64,000 nucleotides of DNA, taken from the NCBI RefSeq assembly GCF_900105395.1, contig NZ_LT629775.1, forward strand, positions 4,610,001 through 4,674,000, in the 5' to 3' direction. Shown one piece after another: positions 25,219 to 33,939 of this stretch. The position numbers and the translations under genes are program-made. Position 1 is the first letter of the stretch. The number at the start of each line of letters is the position of its first letter. The notes below the pieces were generated by a model that saw nothing but the letters and a program-made list of their open reading frames with translations, was not told the origin of the DNA and did no database searches. Origin of the DNA: Streptomyces sp. TLI_053. Lineage in GTDB: Bacteria > Actinomycetota > Actinomycetes > Streptomycetales > Streptomycetaceae.

Positions 25219-26460
25219 ATGCCGAAGATCCCAAAGGGTCGGCGCGTGGGCCAGGCGGCCGTGAACGCGGTGCGCGCCCTCCTTGAGGACCACGACCACA
25301 TCGTCCAGGAGATCTCCGGGCAGAACGACTTCGGCGAGGACCTCTACGTCACCTTCGTCGAGGACGAGCACGTGACGAGCGACGTGATCAGGGTGCAGGT
25401 CAAGGGTGGGGAGAAGTGGCGCCGGGCCAACGGCTACGCGGTACCCGTCGGCCACCACGGCAGTACCTGGGCGGACGGGAACATCCCCGTCTACTGCGTG
25501 GTGTACGACCCGGACAGCAAGCGGCTCTTCTGGGCGAACGCAACACAGCAGCTCCGGCGGTCCGGACCGTTCAACCGCCCGAAGGTCATCGGGGTCAGCC
25601 CCAACGCGGTGCTTACCGACTCGACGATGGAGTCGTTCGTCGCTCAAGCCCGTCGCTACGTCGGGCGCTACCGGGGCATGCGGGCCGTTCTCACTCACCT
25701 GGGAGAGATGTCCGGGGTCGAATTCGACTCGACGGACCACGTCCTGCACTTCGTCAATGGCGACGACGAGGACCTCATCTTCTGGAGGCACCCCGGCGCC
25801 GAAGCCGCCACCCTTCTGCACAGCGCGCTCGACTGGGAGCCGTATCTCGTCAGTCTGGCATCCCTGATGCGCTCCGAGATGCCGCCTCCGAACCTCGGGA
25901 CGGACGACGAGACCGTGGATCGTCTCTGGCACGACCCCGACCTGTCGACTGCCGAGGAGCTGGAGCTGAGTCGGCCGGAGATCATGTGGGTGGCCTCCTG
26001 TTTCATGTCCACCCGGCAGGCGGACGAAGAGTCGGAGGATCTCGACGGCCTGGACGAATGCGACGGGTGCCCGGAGTGCACGGGCGAGGAGCCCGCCGAG
26101 CACGGCAAGATCGCGGCGGACGTACTCCACGAGTACGTCATCGACCATGTCCTCGCCCGGATCGAAGCCGAGCCGGACCTCCTTCGCCGCTCTATATCGG
26201 CCATGCGCGAGGACGGCCGGATCGACCCGGAGATCGTGGCGGAACTCGGTCCCCTCGAAGCCGATCCACATATCGTCCGGCAGGTGATGAAGCTGAGCCG
26301 CGCCACGGTGGAGGACCTCGAACCGGACGCGTTCCGGTTGGCGGTGCTCTACCTGATCCGCCGCGTCTACGTCGGCGGCCCCTCGCTGCCCCTCGACCAG
26401 CAGGTCCGAATCGACTGGCGCATTCCCGAGCCCGGGCTGCAAGACTTCGCTGCGGGTTGA
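25219..26460 (+). CDS. DUF4365 (PD-(D/E)XK nuclease-like) domain protein, possible defence gene
   Basis: 413 residues. The N-terminal ~150 residues have the DUF4365 pattern: an early helix, DFGEDLYV (Asp41 as candidate metal ligand) and RVQVKGG (Gln60, Lys62), the D...Q-x-K arrangement of restriction-like nucleases. The rest is unassigned. It contains a CDGCPEC cysteine cluster near residue 285 and an acidic linker. It is the first gene of element 2, with a palindrome upstream and a second cargo gene starting 130 bp later on the same strand. Cytosolic. It is probably DNA- or RNA-targeting, but catalysis is not shown by the sequence. Confidence 0.65.
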   Translation: MPKIPKGRRVGQAAVNAVRALLEDHDHIVQEISGQNDFGEDLYVTFVEDEHVTSDVIRVQVKGGEKWRRANGYAVPVGHHGSTWADGNIPVYCVVYDPDSKRLFWANATQQLRRSGPFNRPKVIGVSPNAVLTDSTMESFVAQARRYVGRYRGMRAVLTHLGEMSGVEFDSTDHVLHFVNGDDEDLIFWRHPGAEAATLLHSALDWEPYLVSLASLMRSEMPPPNLGTDDETVDRLWHDPDLSTAEELELSRPEIMWVASCFMSTRQADEESEDLDGLDECDGCPECTGEEPAEHGKIAADVLHEYVIDHVLARIEAEPDLLRRSISAMREDGRIDPEIVAELGPLEADPHIVRQVMKLSRATVEDLEPDAFRLAVLYLIRRVYVGGPSLPLDQQVRIDWRIPEPGLQDFAAG

Positions 26461-26590
26461 CGGCCGGCTCCACGGAGAACACACCCGTCCCCGGGCGGGC
26501 CCGTCACCTGAGCGAGGAGACGCCCGTTGTAGGGGCGTGAACCCCTACGCCGTGACGCACCCCTTCCCGGCTCACCAGGAGCCGACGAGC

Positions 26591-27739
26591 ATGCCACTCC
26601 TGTGTTCTGGATACCGAATCCAGACGACGCTCCTGAACCGACTGGGCACCGACCAGTGGGACGCCCGCGTATCGGCCGGCGAACTCGTCGGTCTGGCCGA
26701 AGCGCTCGACTCGGCAGGACGGCTGGGCGCCAGGCGCGAGTTCCTCGCGGGTTCGGCCCAGAACCGGGAAATGGAGAAGGTCCTGCGCGAACGGCCGGAG
26801 GCCTTCGGTGTGACGGGCCGGATGGTCTTCGGCGCCGACAACGTCTTCTGGGTTCCGGACGGAACCCGGAGCAGCGGCACCCTCGACCTTCTCGGGCCGG
26901 AGTGCATCGACGGGTACCAGCGGATGGCCCTGGTCTCCCGTCTCGCCGCGGAGCTGTCCGTCGAGCACCTGGACCGGGCGGTGCTGGACGTCCGAATCGC
27001 CACCGGGTCAGCCCGTGAACTCGCCCGGAGCGAGTACGACCGTGCTCACCTCTACTTCAACCCGACCGAACCGCAGGACCTCCTCGTCCGTCACCCCGTC
27101 ATGCTCCGGCTCGTCAAGCAGTTCAGTGACGACCAGTGCAATTTCAGGCTCCGCCGCGGCGACCCGCGCGGTCCGCGCCGGGAGGGGTACTCCATCGGCG
27201 AGGCGACGACGGCCCTCGCGCTGTTCTCGCACGAAACCGACCCCGACCTCGCCCACCGCACGCTTGAGGACGAGGGACGGCAGGAGATCTGGCGGAACCC
27301 GTCCAGCCACGCGTACCGCTCGCTGTTCAACGACCACACCCAAGCGACCGGCGTCCGCATCGCCATCACGTTCCGACGGTCGATCCTCGGTGTCCTGGAA
27401 CAGATGCTCCAGGCGCGGTCGGCCCATCACTGGCACCTGCTGGAGGACGCCCCCGACCTGATGGTCTGGGCGGTCACCCGCCAGCTGCCGTTCGACCAGC
27501 TGCACTGCGACCAGCGCGACTCCGCGGCACCGGCGTGGGAGGAAATCCTCGACACCGAGGTGCCCACGTTGACGCGGCGGACTGCCGAGCGGCTCGTCCG
27601 CGCGTACGAGAAGCTGCGGCCGAACGGTGTCTACAGGAGGGCCGAGGTGCGCGAACTCCCCTACTGGCACAAGCTGCTCAAAGCCGCGGGCATGAGCCAC
27701 CGGCGCGAAAGCTCACCACCGACTCCGGGGAACCCCTGA
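26591..27739 (+). CDS. Protein with DGQHR-like motif, unknown function
   Basis: 382 residues from ATG 26591, chosen because AGGAG lies 9 nt upstream; the frame is open back to GTG 26537. A segment IDGYQRMALVSRLA (DGYQR at 107-111) resembles the DGQHR motif found in DndB-like and some phage-resistance proteins. It is followed by an ARELARSEYDRAHLYFNP region where those families carry a conserved Asn/Asp loop. The remainder is helical and charged. No membrane segments. It lies downstream of the DUF4365 gene in the same orientation and may form one module with it. The motif match is weak, so the family is unproven. Confidence 0.5.
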   Translation: MPLLCSGYRIQTTLLNRLGTDQWDARVSAGELVGLAEALDSAGRLGARREFLAGSAQNREMEKVLRERPEAFGVTGRMVFGADNVFWVPDGTRSSGTLDLLGPECIDGYQRMALVSRLAAELSVEHLDRAVLDVRIATGSARELARSEYDRAHLYFNPTEPQDLLVRHPVMLRLVKQFSDDQCNFRLRRGDPRGPRREGYSIGEATTALALFSHETDPDLAHRTLEDEGRQEIWRNPSSHAYRSLFNDHTQATGVRIAITFRRSILGVLEQMLQARSAHHWHLLEDAPDLMVWAVTRQLPFDQLHCDQRDSAAPAWEEILDTEVPTLTRRTAERLVRAYEKLRPNGVYRRAEVRELPYWHKLLKAAGMSHRRESSPPTPGNP

Positions 27740-28010
27740 TCTCCGTGGTGGATACGGCCTGGTTGTGGCGGGCACGTTAACCTGGCGCGAGCTCGCGCCC
27801 GCCACAATCTCCCGAGCCAAGGTGACAACCAGTCACCTCAAGTGCAAACTCGACGCGCTCAAGGATCCTCACTGGCCACAAGGGACGAAGCGCCCCCAGC
27901 AACCATGCAGGGTTCACTCGATCGGGTTATATCTGAGCGACGAGAGTTAGCCGAGCGAACGCCACCCTCATGATCTCCCTGAGACCCATTCCGACTCGGG
28001 AGGGAGCGCC

Positions 28011-29027
28011 ATGCCCGATGCCTTCACTGTCATTACTGATCAAATTCTTCTCAGGTGCGGCGGGGTGCCCATATGTGCACACGTGGGCGATGTTCGATTT
28101 TGCACGATAAAGAAACATCCAACCTACCAGGAACTGCGCAGCCAGGTTCGCCTGGGGCGCTCAAAATCAACAGCAAGTCTACGACTCTGGGAATCAGTGG
28201 TAACCCTGGCCCGAGAAGGAGAGCAACAGCATCGGGAGAAATGGCTGATGATCGCATTGGATCTACTGACCCCATACTTCAAGGGTTGGTCAAAAGAGCT
28301 GGCCCGAAATTGGAATTATGAAATTTCCGACATTAGGTCTGCAGTGATAGAAGGCCTCCTTGTAGCATGGTCATCCGCAGATGATGGAATACCACCCAAG
28401 AAGCTGCAAGAAATCATGATGAGCAACGCCTTTGCGAGTGCACGAAACCTGGTGAACTCGGGCTCATCGGAAACATGCACGGACAGCTTGGATAGTTTCA
28501 TTCCAGAGGGCGACCGTGAGAGCACATCCACACTGCGACCATCCTCCATTATTGACGTCGGCACGGTAAGGGATCCGGACGCCGACGAGAGGATTCGCGG
28601 CGAGCGGATCGGGTCCCTTTTGCAGCGAATGGGGGCGATGGACCACGCAACTTGCCTCCACCGTAGGCTTCGGGACGGGCACCGCGACGGGACGCCCATC
28701 CCACCCATCACCCCGACACAGGTCGGACGATCCTGGGTCGACGGGAAGAATCTTTACTATCGGATTTCCAATCTTCTGCCGCAGCACATTGGCTTCACCA
28801 AGGCAGCCAGCGTGCTCGGCCTCTCGGAAGCGCAGGCGTCAAGGAAGGCCCGGGATGGGTCCCTCTCCTTTCGGGTCCTTTGGGCCGGTAACACCAGGGT
28901 TGTTTCGGTAAATTCACTCATGCACTCGGCGGGCATTCAGGACTCAATTGTCCATCCGGACGACGTAGAGAATGGCGCTTCTCACATTCGCAGCGGACAG
29001 AGGTTCATTAAACCCACCACCGCTTGA
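28011..29027 (+). CDS. Hypothetical protein with sigma-region-2-like helical segment
   Basis: 338 residues from ATG 28011 with GGGAGG 7 nt upstream. Residues about 78-125 (MIALDLLTPYFKGWSKELARNW...DIRSAVIEGLLVAW) resemble sigma-70 region 2 helices. Near residues 265-295 an excisionase-like helix-turn-helix appears (KAASVLGLSEAQASRKARDGSLSFRV). It could be a DNA-binding regulator of the element. Codon use is clearly less GC-biased than in the chromosome (for example AAA, AAT and ATT codons), indicating foreign origin. A 271-nt gap precedes it. No named family is claimed. Confidence 0.55.
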   Translation: MPDAFTVITDQILLRCGGVPICAHVGDVRFCTIKKHPTYQELRSQVRLGRSKSTASLRLWESVVTLAREGEQQHREKWLMIALDLLTPYFKGWSKELARNWNYEISDIRSAVIEGLLVAWSSADDGIPPKKLQEIMMSNAFASARNLVNSGSSETCTDSLDSFIPEGDRESTSTLRPSSIIDVGTVRDPDADERIRGERIGSLLQRMGAMDHATCLHRRLRDGHRDGTPIPPITPTQVGRSWVDGKNLYYRISNLLPQHIGFTKAASVLGLSEAQASRKARDGSLSFRVLWAGNTRVVSVNSLMHSAGIQDSIVHPDDVENGASHIRSGQRFIKPTTA

Positions 29028-29216
29028 TTGCGACGCCCGTTGTGATCGCACTCCAACGCCCATAAAGATGGCCCATTCTAGCCCGGCCCTGCCTCGTTGA
29101 ATATCTCACCCGAACCTGCTCCTAGCAGTCGACCTGGAAACGAGACAGGTAGTCCGAGGGTTCACGCCCGCGGACTGAGGGCAGGCTCTGCCACGGTCCA
29201 CTCGGGAGGAGAGTGC

Positions 29217-29888
29217 GTGAACAGGGACCCAGATCTCATCCGTCACGAGGACGGCATTGTCTGGACCGAGAGCATCGGCGACTTCGACTACGTGCGCGAA
29301 TATCTGGAGGTGGCGGCTGGCACCCGTCGCGGCCCTGTCCGTTGGAACGGGCATGGCCGGCGGGTGGGGTACTCGGTGCTCAAGCCGGACGCGCCGGCAG
29401 GCGAAGCGCCTTTTCGGTTCGCCCGTCGCGTCTTCTGGATCAAGGAGCATGACCGCTCAGAGCAGCCAGATGGCGTGTACAAGGACTGCGCCCCATCCGA
29501 AGGCGTAGATCCCCGCACCGTCGCCGCCGGAGTGTGGGGTGAACTCACCGAGCGCGCATGGGGAGGACCGCTGCCCGCCGCCAGCACGCGATCGGCCGCC
29601 GCCTCCAAGTCCGGACCTCAACAGAACTTGATCAAGGTCGGCGAGTCACTGGCGAGCGGCACTGCGTTCATCGCGGTGGCGCCCACCAGGCGAGGTCTCG
29701 TCGACATCTACATCGACTGCGCAAGCGGGAGCCAGCTCGGCGACGGCAGCCATGTGATCTCGGAGCTACTCCCGCCCGACCAGGCACACGAGCTCCTCAC
29801 CACGATCATCAAAACGACCCCCTGGCTCCAGGAAGCCCTTGCACTCTCAGTAGTGGAAGGGTGGCTCGCGGGAGACCTTCCGAAGTAG
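29217..29888 (+). CDS. Hypothetical protein, element-2 cargo
   Basis: 223 residues from GTG 29217, with GGAGGAG 5 nt upstream. The N-terminal half is rich in Trp, Arg and charged residues (EDGIVWTESIGDFDYVREYLEVAAGTRRGPVRWNGHGRRVGYS). The C-terminal half looks like a small alpha/beta domain (GTAFIAVAPTRRGLVDIYIDC...PDQAHELLTTIIKTTPWLQEAL). No catalytic motif or signal peptide. It is the last gene before the third tRNA copy. I do not recognise the family. Confidence 0.55.
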   Translation: MNRDPDLIRHEDGIVWTESIGDFDYVREYLEVAAGTRRGPVRWNGHGRRVGYSVLKPDAPAGEAPFRFARRVFWIKEHDRSEQPDGVYKDCAPSEGVDPRTVAAGVWGELTERAWGGPLPAASTRSAAASKSGPQQNLIKVGESLASGTAFIAVAPTRRGLVDIYIDCASGSQLGDGSHVISELLPPDQAHELLTTIIKTTPWLQEALALSVVEGWLAGDLPK

Positions 29889-29928
29889 GCCCCTCGGCCA
29901 CCTGTAGGCTGCCCCAGCCGGTCGCCCA

Positions 29929-29946
29929 GTCTCAGTTTAGGTCTCA
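29929..29946 (+). promoter_or_regulatory. Paired GTCTCA boxes, element-2 right arm
   Basis: GTCTCA at 29929 and 29941, again 12 bp apart and about 100 bp before a tRNA copy. The surrounding ~125 bp resembles 24905-25030. Confidence 0.55.
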
Positions 29947-30042
29947 TTCACCCTCGTCCAGCCGGGTTCAGCCGCCGCCCAGCGGATCGCTCCACCCCAG
30001 GTCAGGCCGGGTGTGGACCCCGGCGGACACCGTTCGGGAGAA

Positions 30043-30097
30043 TTGGAAAGCGTGTTTGGGGCAACCCCTCACGAGTTCGAATCTCGTATCCTCCGCC
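30043..30097 (+). repeat. Attachment site copy 3 (right boundary of element 2)
   Basis: The third 55-nt copy of the tRNA-Ser 3' part. The variable arm reads TTTGGGGCAACCCC. Beyond it the sequence returns to uniformly high-GC chromosome, so this is the likely original chromosomal 3' end. Confidence 0.88.
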
Positions 30098-30118
30098 TCT
30101 GCCAGCCATGGCAGCACG

Positions 30119-30150
30119 AAGGCCCCGACCGGGAAACCGGCCGGGGCCTT
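30119..30150 (+). terminator. Hairpin following attachment copy 3
   Basis: AAGGCCCCG...CCGG-GAAA-CCGG...CGGGGCCTT: a stem with a GAAA loop and one internal mismatch, probably the original tRNA terminator. It also faces the convergent GH12 gene. Confidence 0.65.
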
Positions 30151-30229
30151 CGGCGTTTCCGGGGCAGGGCGGGCCGATCCGCGCGGAGGTGATCGGCCCC
30201 GTGCGGGCACGCACGGGGCCGTTGCCCGG

Positions 30230-31762
30230 TCAGGCCGGCAGGTACCACGTCCGGCTGGGACCGGGTTCGCAACCCGCGAGCCGGAGCGGCGGGCCTTCGG
30301 CGGTCGAGCCCTGCGGGCCGTCCAGGCAGAGGCCGTCGGCGGGGTGGTTCAGGTATCCGCTGGGGTGGACGACCCACTGCTGGGCCGGGCTGCCGTCACA
30401 GGTCGCAAGGGTGACCGCCGAGCCGGCGGCCGGCTGGAGGCAGAGGCCGAGGGCCCGAAGAGTGCCGTCGTTGCCGAGCGTCCAGATCTGTGAGCCGTCG
30501 TAGGTGCAGCCCGAGAGCACGGCAGGAGCACCGGCCGAGCCGCCGGTCAGGCACTCCTGGGCTGCCGCGTTGGTGAGTCCGCCGGAGATCGGCACGCCGT
30601 TGTACGGCAGCCGCCACTGCTGCGCGGCGGTGCCGTTGCAGGGGTGGAGCTGCATCTGCACTCCCCAGTCCGCGGAGGAGCCGGGGTCGTCCAGGCAGAG
30701 ACCGGTCCCGATGTTCACCAGCGAGTGCGAGGCCCCGGGCCGCCACTTCGCGGCGGCCTCGGCACAGGAGCCGACCACGATCGGGCTCCCGGACGACGTA
30801 CCGGTCGGCTGCAGGCACTTGCCCAGCACCTGCAGGGTCCCGTCATTGGCGAAGGTCCAGGTCTGTGCATCGGTGCCGTTGCAGCCCCAGAGAACGACCG
30901 GGTTTCCGTCGGTCGTCGCGCTGCGGAAGTCGTCCAGGCAGCGGCCCGGGATGCCCGAGGAGACCGTGCCGGTGGGCAGGCCGGTCACGGGCTCGAAGGA
31001 GAAGGAGCTGGTGGCCAGGCCGGTGCCGTTCTCCCAGATCTCGAAGCCGGCGGAGACGCCGCAGAGGTACTGCGCCCGGGGCAGGTGGCCCCGGCTGATC
31101 GCGTCGATCGCGAACAGCCGGAGGTCCAGCCGGTCGACCGCACTCGTCGCGGTCGGCAGCTGGTAGTTGATCAGATGGTGGGTCGGCGAGACGGTCGCCG
31201 CGCTCACCCGGTAGCCGGTGCCGCCGATGTCGACCGTGCCGACGTCGGTCGGACCGTAGGGCTTGGCCTGGGGCCCCTGGCCGTTGAGCCAGATCATCAG
31301 CTCGTCGCTGGTGGTCGGGTCACAGCTGGTCGCGTCATTGCTGAACCACAGGTCGTACGCGGCATCGTAGGTACCCGCGACGCCCTGGGTCGTGTGCCAG
31401 GTACTCGTCGCGTCACCGAGCGAGGCGACCGGTATCGGTAGACCCCGGAGGGGCTTGATGTACGCGTAGGCCCCCGGCCCCAGGCCGGGGTTCGAGATGG
31501 TGTCGGGGGTCAACTGGCTGGTGGAGAGCGTGAAATTCGCGCCGCCGTCGGTGGTGACGCACTGCCGCACCCGCCTGCGGTCGGCGTTCCACTCACCAGG
31601 CCCGACCTCGTAGTCGCCCGCCACGGTGAGCGTGTTCTGCCCGCACACCTCGCCGGCCGCCGCGACCGCCGTCCCTGCGAACGAACCGGATCCGGCGACC
31701 GCACACAGCAGTGCGGCGCCCACCAGTGCCACTCGGCGTCGTGCCGAGTCGATGCCTCTCAT
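30230..31762 (-). CDS. Secreted GH12 endoglucanase/xyloglucanase with ricin-type lectin module
   Basis: 510 residues. A signal peptide (about 1-35, ending TAVAAAG) precedes a glycoside hydrolase family 12 domain (about 40-255) with DELMIWLNGQGP (Glu154, nucleophile) and AGFEIWENGTG (Glu241, acid/base). IDAISRGHLP also matches GH12 enzymes such as CelB-type endoglucanases. Residues about 265-510 are ricin-B beta-trefoil repeats with recurrent CLDD, CNGT and QxW (AQTWTF, AQQWRL, AQQWVV) motifs, giving two lectin-like units. The product should cut beta-1,4-glucans outside the cell while binding polysaccharide. It stands alone with its own upstream region. Confidence 0.92.
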   Translation of the reverse strand: MRGIDSARRRVALVGAALLCAVAGSGSFAGTAVAAAGEVCGQNTLTVAGDYEVGPGEWNADRRRVRQCVTTDGGANFTLSTSQLTPDTISNPGLGPGAYAYIKPLRGLPIPVASLGDATSTWHTTQGVAGTYDAAYDLWFSNDATSCDPTTSDELMIWLNGQGPQAKPYGPTDVGTVDIGGTGYRVSAATVSPTHHLINYQLPTATSAVDRLDLRLFAIDAISRGHLPRAQYLCGVSAGFEIWENGTGLATSSFSFEPVTGLPTGTVSSGIPGRCLDDFRSATTDGNPVVLWGCNGTDAQTWTFANDGTLQVLGKCLQPTGTSSGSPIVVGSCAEAAAKWRPGASHSLVNIGTGLCLDDPGSSADWGVQMQLHPCNGTAAQQWRLPYNGVPISGGLTNAAAQECLTGGSAGAPAVLSGCTYDGSQIWTLGNDGTLRALGLCLQPAAGSAVTLATCDGSPAQQWVVHPSGYLNHPADGLCLDGPQGSTAEGPPLRLAGCEPGPSRTWYLPA

Positions 31763-31832
31763 GAGACCCCCCTTGTCGTAGTGCTGGTGAGCCTAGGGGG
31801 CGACGCCCTGGGGCCGCACACGCCGCTCCCGC

Positions 31833-31858
31833 GGAAACCGGCCGGGGCCTTCGGCGTT
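31833..31858. repeat. 26-nt copy of the terminator sequence at 30132-30157
   Basis: The block from GGAAACCGGCC to TTCGGCGTT is identical at 30132-30157 and 31833-31858, so it brackets the GH12 gene. It may be a recombination scar or duplicated terminator arm. Confidence 0.6.
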
Positions 31859-31877
31859 CCGCGGTCGCCCCAGGACG

Positions 31878-32561
31878 CTAGAGGGTGGTCGACGGCCCCT
31901 GGTCCGCGGTGATGCCCGTGGCGACGGCGAGGACGGCGAGGCGGATGCGGTTGTCCCGGCCCGTCTTCGCCATCAGGTTCGCCACATGCGTCTTGACCGT
32001 GGTGACGCCCATGTGCAGACGGTCGGCGATCTCCTTGTTGGACAGGCCGCTGCCGATCAGGCCGAGCACCTCCCGCTCGCGCGGAGTGATGGCGGGCGCC
32101 GCCGGGACGTCGGCGCGAGTACCGGGGGACGCCCCGGCGCGGGCGTCGACGGCGCGGCTGACGAGCCGGTCGAGTGCGTCCCGGCTGAACGGGGCCTCGC
32201 CGTCCGCGGCCCGGCGTACGGCGTCGACCAGCTCGGCCGGCGGGGTGTCCTTGACCAGGAAGCCGCAGGCTCCGGCCGCGAGCGCCGGGTAGAGGTGATC
32301 GTCGTCGTCGAAGGTGGTGAGCGCGACGACCCGAGTGGCGGGGCAGCCGGCCAGGATGCGGCGGGTGGCGGTGATGCCGTCCATGAGGGGCATTCGCAGG
32401 TCCATGAGGACGACGTCCGGACGGAGGCGCTCGGCCAGCCGCACCGCCTCCGCGCCGTTGTCCGCCTCGCCGAGGATGTCGATGTCCGGGGCCTGCTCGA
32501 AGAGCATGCGCAGACCCATGCGGACGAGCGGCTGGTCGTCGGCGACCAGGATGTGGATCAC
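31878..32561 (-). CDS. NarL/LuxR-family response regulator
   Basis: 227 residues. The receiver domain has phospho-acceptor Asp54 (LMDLRMP) with the DDQ acidic pair at the N-terminus and a conserved Lys in LVKDTPP. The C-terminal LuxR helix-turn-helix is ITPREREVLGLIGSGLSNKEIADRLHMGVTTVKTHVANLMAK. It is the partner of the histidine kinase that overlaps it upstream by 4 nt. Targets are unknown; no adjacent gene shows an obvious functional link. Confidence 0.93.
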   Translation of the reverse strand: MIHILVADDQPLVRMGLRMLFEQAPDIDILGEADNGAEAVRLAERLRPDVVLMDLRMPLMDGITATRRILAGCPATRVVALTTFDDDDHLYPALAAGACGFLVKDTPPAELVDAVRRAADGEAPFSRDALDRLVSRAVDARAGASPGTRADVPAAPAITPREREVLGLIGSGLSNKEIADRLHMGVTTVKTHVANLMAKTGRDNRIRLAVLAVATGITADQGPSTTL

Positions 32562-33817
32562 GGGGTCTGCTCCCGGACTCGTACGGAGGCGAGCGGGGCG
32601 GGCGGGGCGGGCGGGGCGGGGAGTGCAGATGGGACGCGCAGTGCGGGGAGCTCGGCCGTGAGCCGCCAGCCCCGGGGCGTCGGGCCCGCGTCGAGGCGGC
32701 CGCCGAACAGATCCACGCGTTCACGCATTCCGATCAGCCCGTGCCCCGACGGGCCCGGGGCCGACACCCCGGGACGACCCGCGCCGTCGTCCTGGAGCGT
32801 CAGGTGCACGGCGGCGTCGTCGGCCACTCGTACGGTCAACTCGGCCCGTGCGCCCGGGCCGGCGTGCTTCGCCGCGTTCGCCAGACCCTCCTGGACCAGA
32901 CGGAGCACGGCGAGGCCGCGTACCGCGTCGAGGCGCGCGAGGACCGGATCCACGGCCGCGGTGACGGCCAGACCGGCGCGGCGGCTGCCCTCCAGCACCG
33001 ACTCCAGCGCGGCCGGCAGCGCCCCGGGCGTGACCAGTGCGGAGGCCGTCCCGGCTGCCGCGACGCTGTCCGGGTCACGCAGTACGGCCACCAGGCGGCG
33101 CAGATCGGCCAGGGCCTCGCTGCCGCTGGAGTGCAGGTCGTCGAGGACCTCGATGACCCGCGCGTCGACGGTGTCGGGCACGACGTGCCGGGCGACACCG
33201 ACGCGCAGCACCATCGACGAGACGTGGTGGGCCACCAGGTCGTGCAACTCGCGTGCGATGGTCGTGCGTTCCGCGGCGCGGGCGGCCAACAGCCGCTGGC
33301 CGGCGCGGGCCTCCTCCTGTTCCGCGTGCGCGCGTGCGGCCCGGGCGGCGTCGCGGGTGACTCGTACGTATCCGCCCATGAGCAACGGCAGACCGGCCAC
33401 GATGCCCGTCTTGTACAGCACCGAGGGGAGTTCGCCGGGCAGGTCGGCGAGGCGGTTCACGGCGACGGCGAGCGCCAGTACCGCCGCCCCGGCCACCGGG
33501 CGGCGGCCGTACTCCCGCACGGACAGCTCGAAGAGGGTGACGGCGGCCAGCACCTTCAACGCGGGGACGATGTCCGAGCCGAGCGTGTGCGCGACAACGA
33601 GCAGGCCGGACAGTGCCACCAGCGCGCCGAACGCCCACCGGCCCGCGGCCGCGCACAGCGCGATCCCGGCCGCGGCGAGGCCCCAGTCCCGGCCCCCGGA
33701 GGGCCGGTGCACCAGCAGGAGATCACCGACGAGCACGCCGACCAGCACCACCGCCCTCGCGGCGGAGGACCTTTGATCGAACAGACCCTCGATCCTTGAT
33801 CGGTTCACGCGCTTCAC
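32558..33817 (-). CDS. NarL-type sensor histidine kinase (HisKA_3)
   Basis: 419 residues. The N-terminal half has about five to six membrane helices with very short external loops, so the signal is probably membrane-associated. The dimerisation/phosphotransfer helix carries His192 in ARELHDLVAHHVSSM. The HATPase domain has NAAKHA (N box), DDGAGRPG and GHGLIGMRERV. It is the first gene of a two-gene operon with the overlapping response regulator. The ATG at 33817 fits; no strong RBS is visible. Confidence 0.92.
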   Translation of the reverse strand: MKRVNRSRIEGLFDQRSSAARAVVLVGVLVGDLLLVHRPSGGRDWGLAAAGIALCAAAGRWAFGALVALSGLLVVAHTLGSDIVPALKVLAAVTLFELSVREYGRRPVAGAAVLALAVAVNRLADLPGELPSVLYKTGIVAGLPLLMGGYVRVTRDAARAARAHAEQEEARAGQRLLAARAAERTTIARELHDLVAHHVSSMVLRVGVARHVVPDTVDARVIEVLDDLHSSGSEALADLRRLVAVLRDPDSVAAAGTASALVTPGALPAALESVLEGSRRAGLAVTAAVDPVLARLDAVRGLAVLRLVQEGLANAAKHAGPGARAELTVRVADDAAVHLTLQDDGAGRPGVSAPGPSGHGLIGMRERVDLFGGRLDAGPTPRGWRLTAELPALRVPSALPAPPAPPAPLASVRVREQTP

Positions 33818-33939
33818 GATAGGCGGGCGCCGGTGCGCCCGGGTCCTGCCGCGGGAGGAGGTCGCCTCCTCCCACCGGCCGCGACGAGCGGCCCGCGGGT
33901 GGAGCCGGGCACCCGGCCCGGACTGCGAGCGTGGTCGCC

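Noticed and set aside
27765..27950. 61-residue frame after the DGQHR-like gene
   Set aside because: No RBS, no motif, and it lies in a gap with stops in most frames; probably non-coding.
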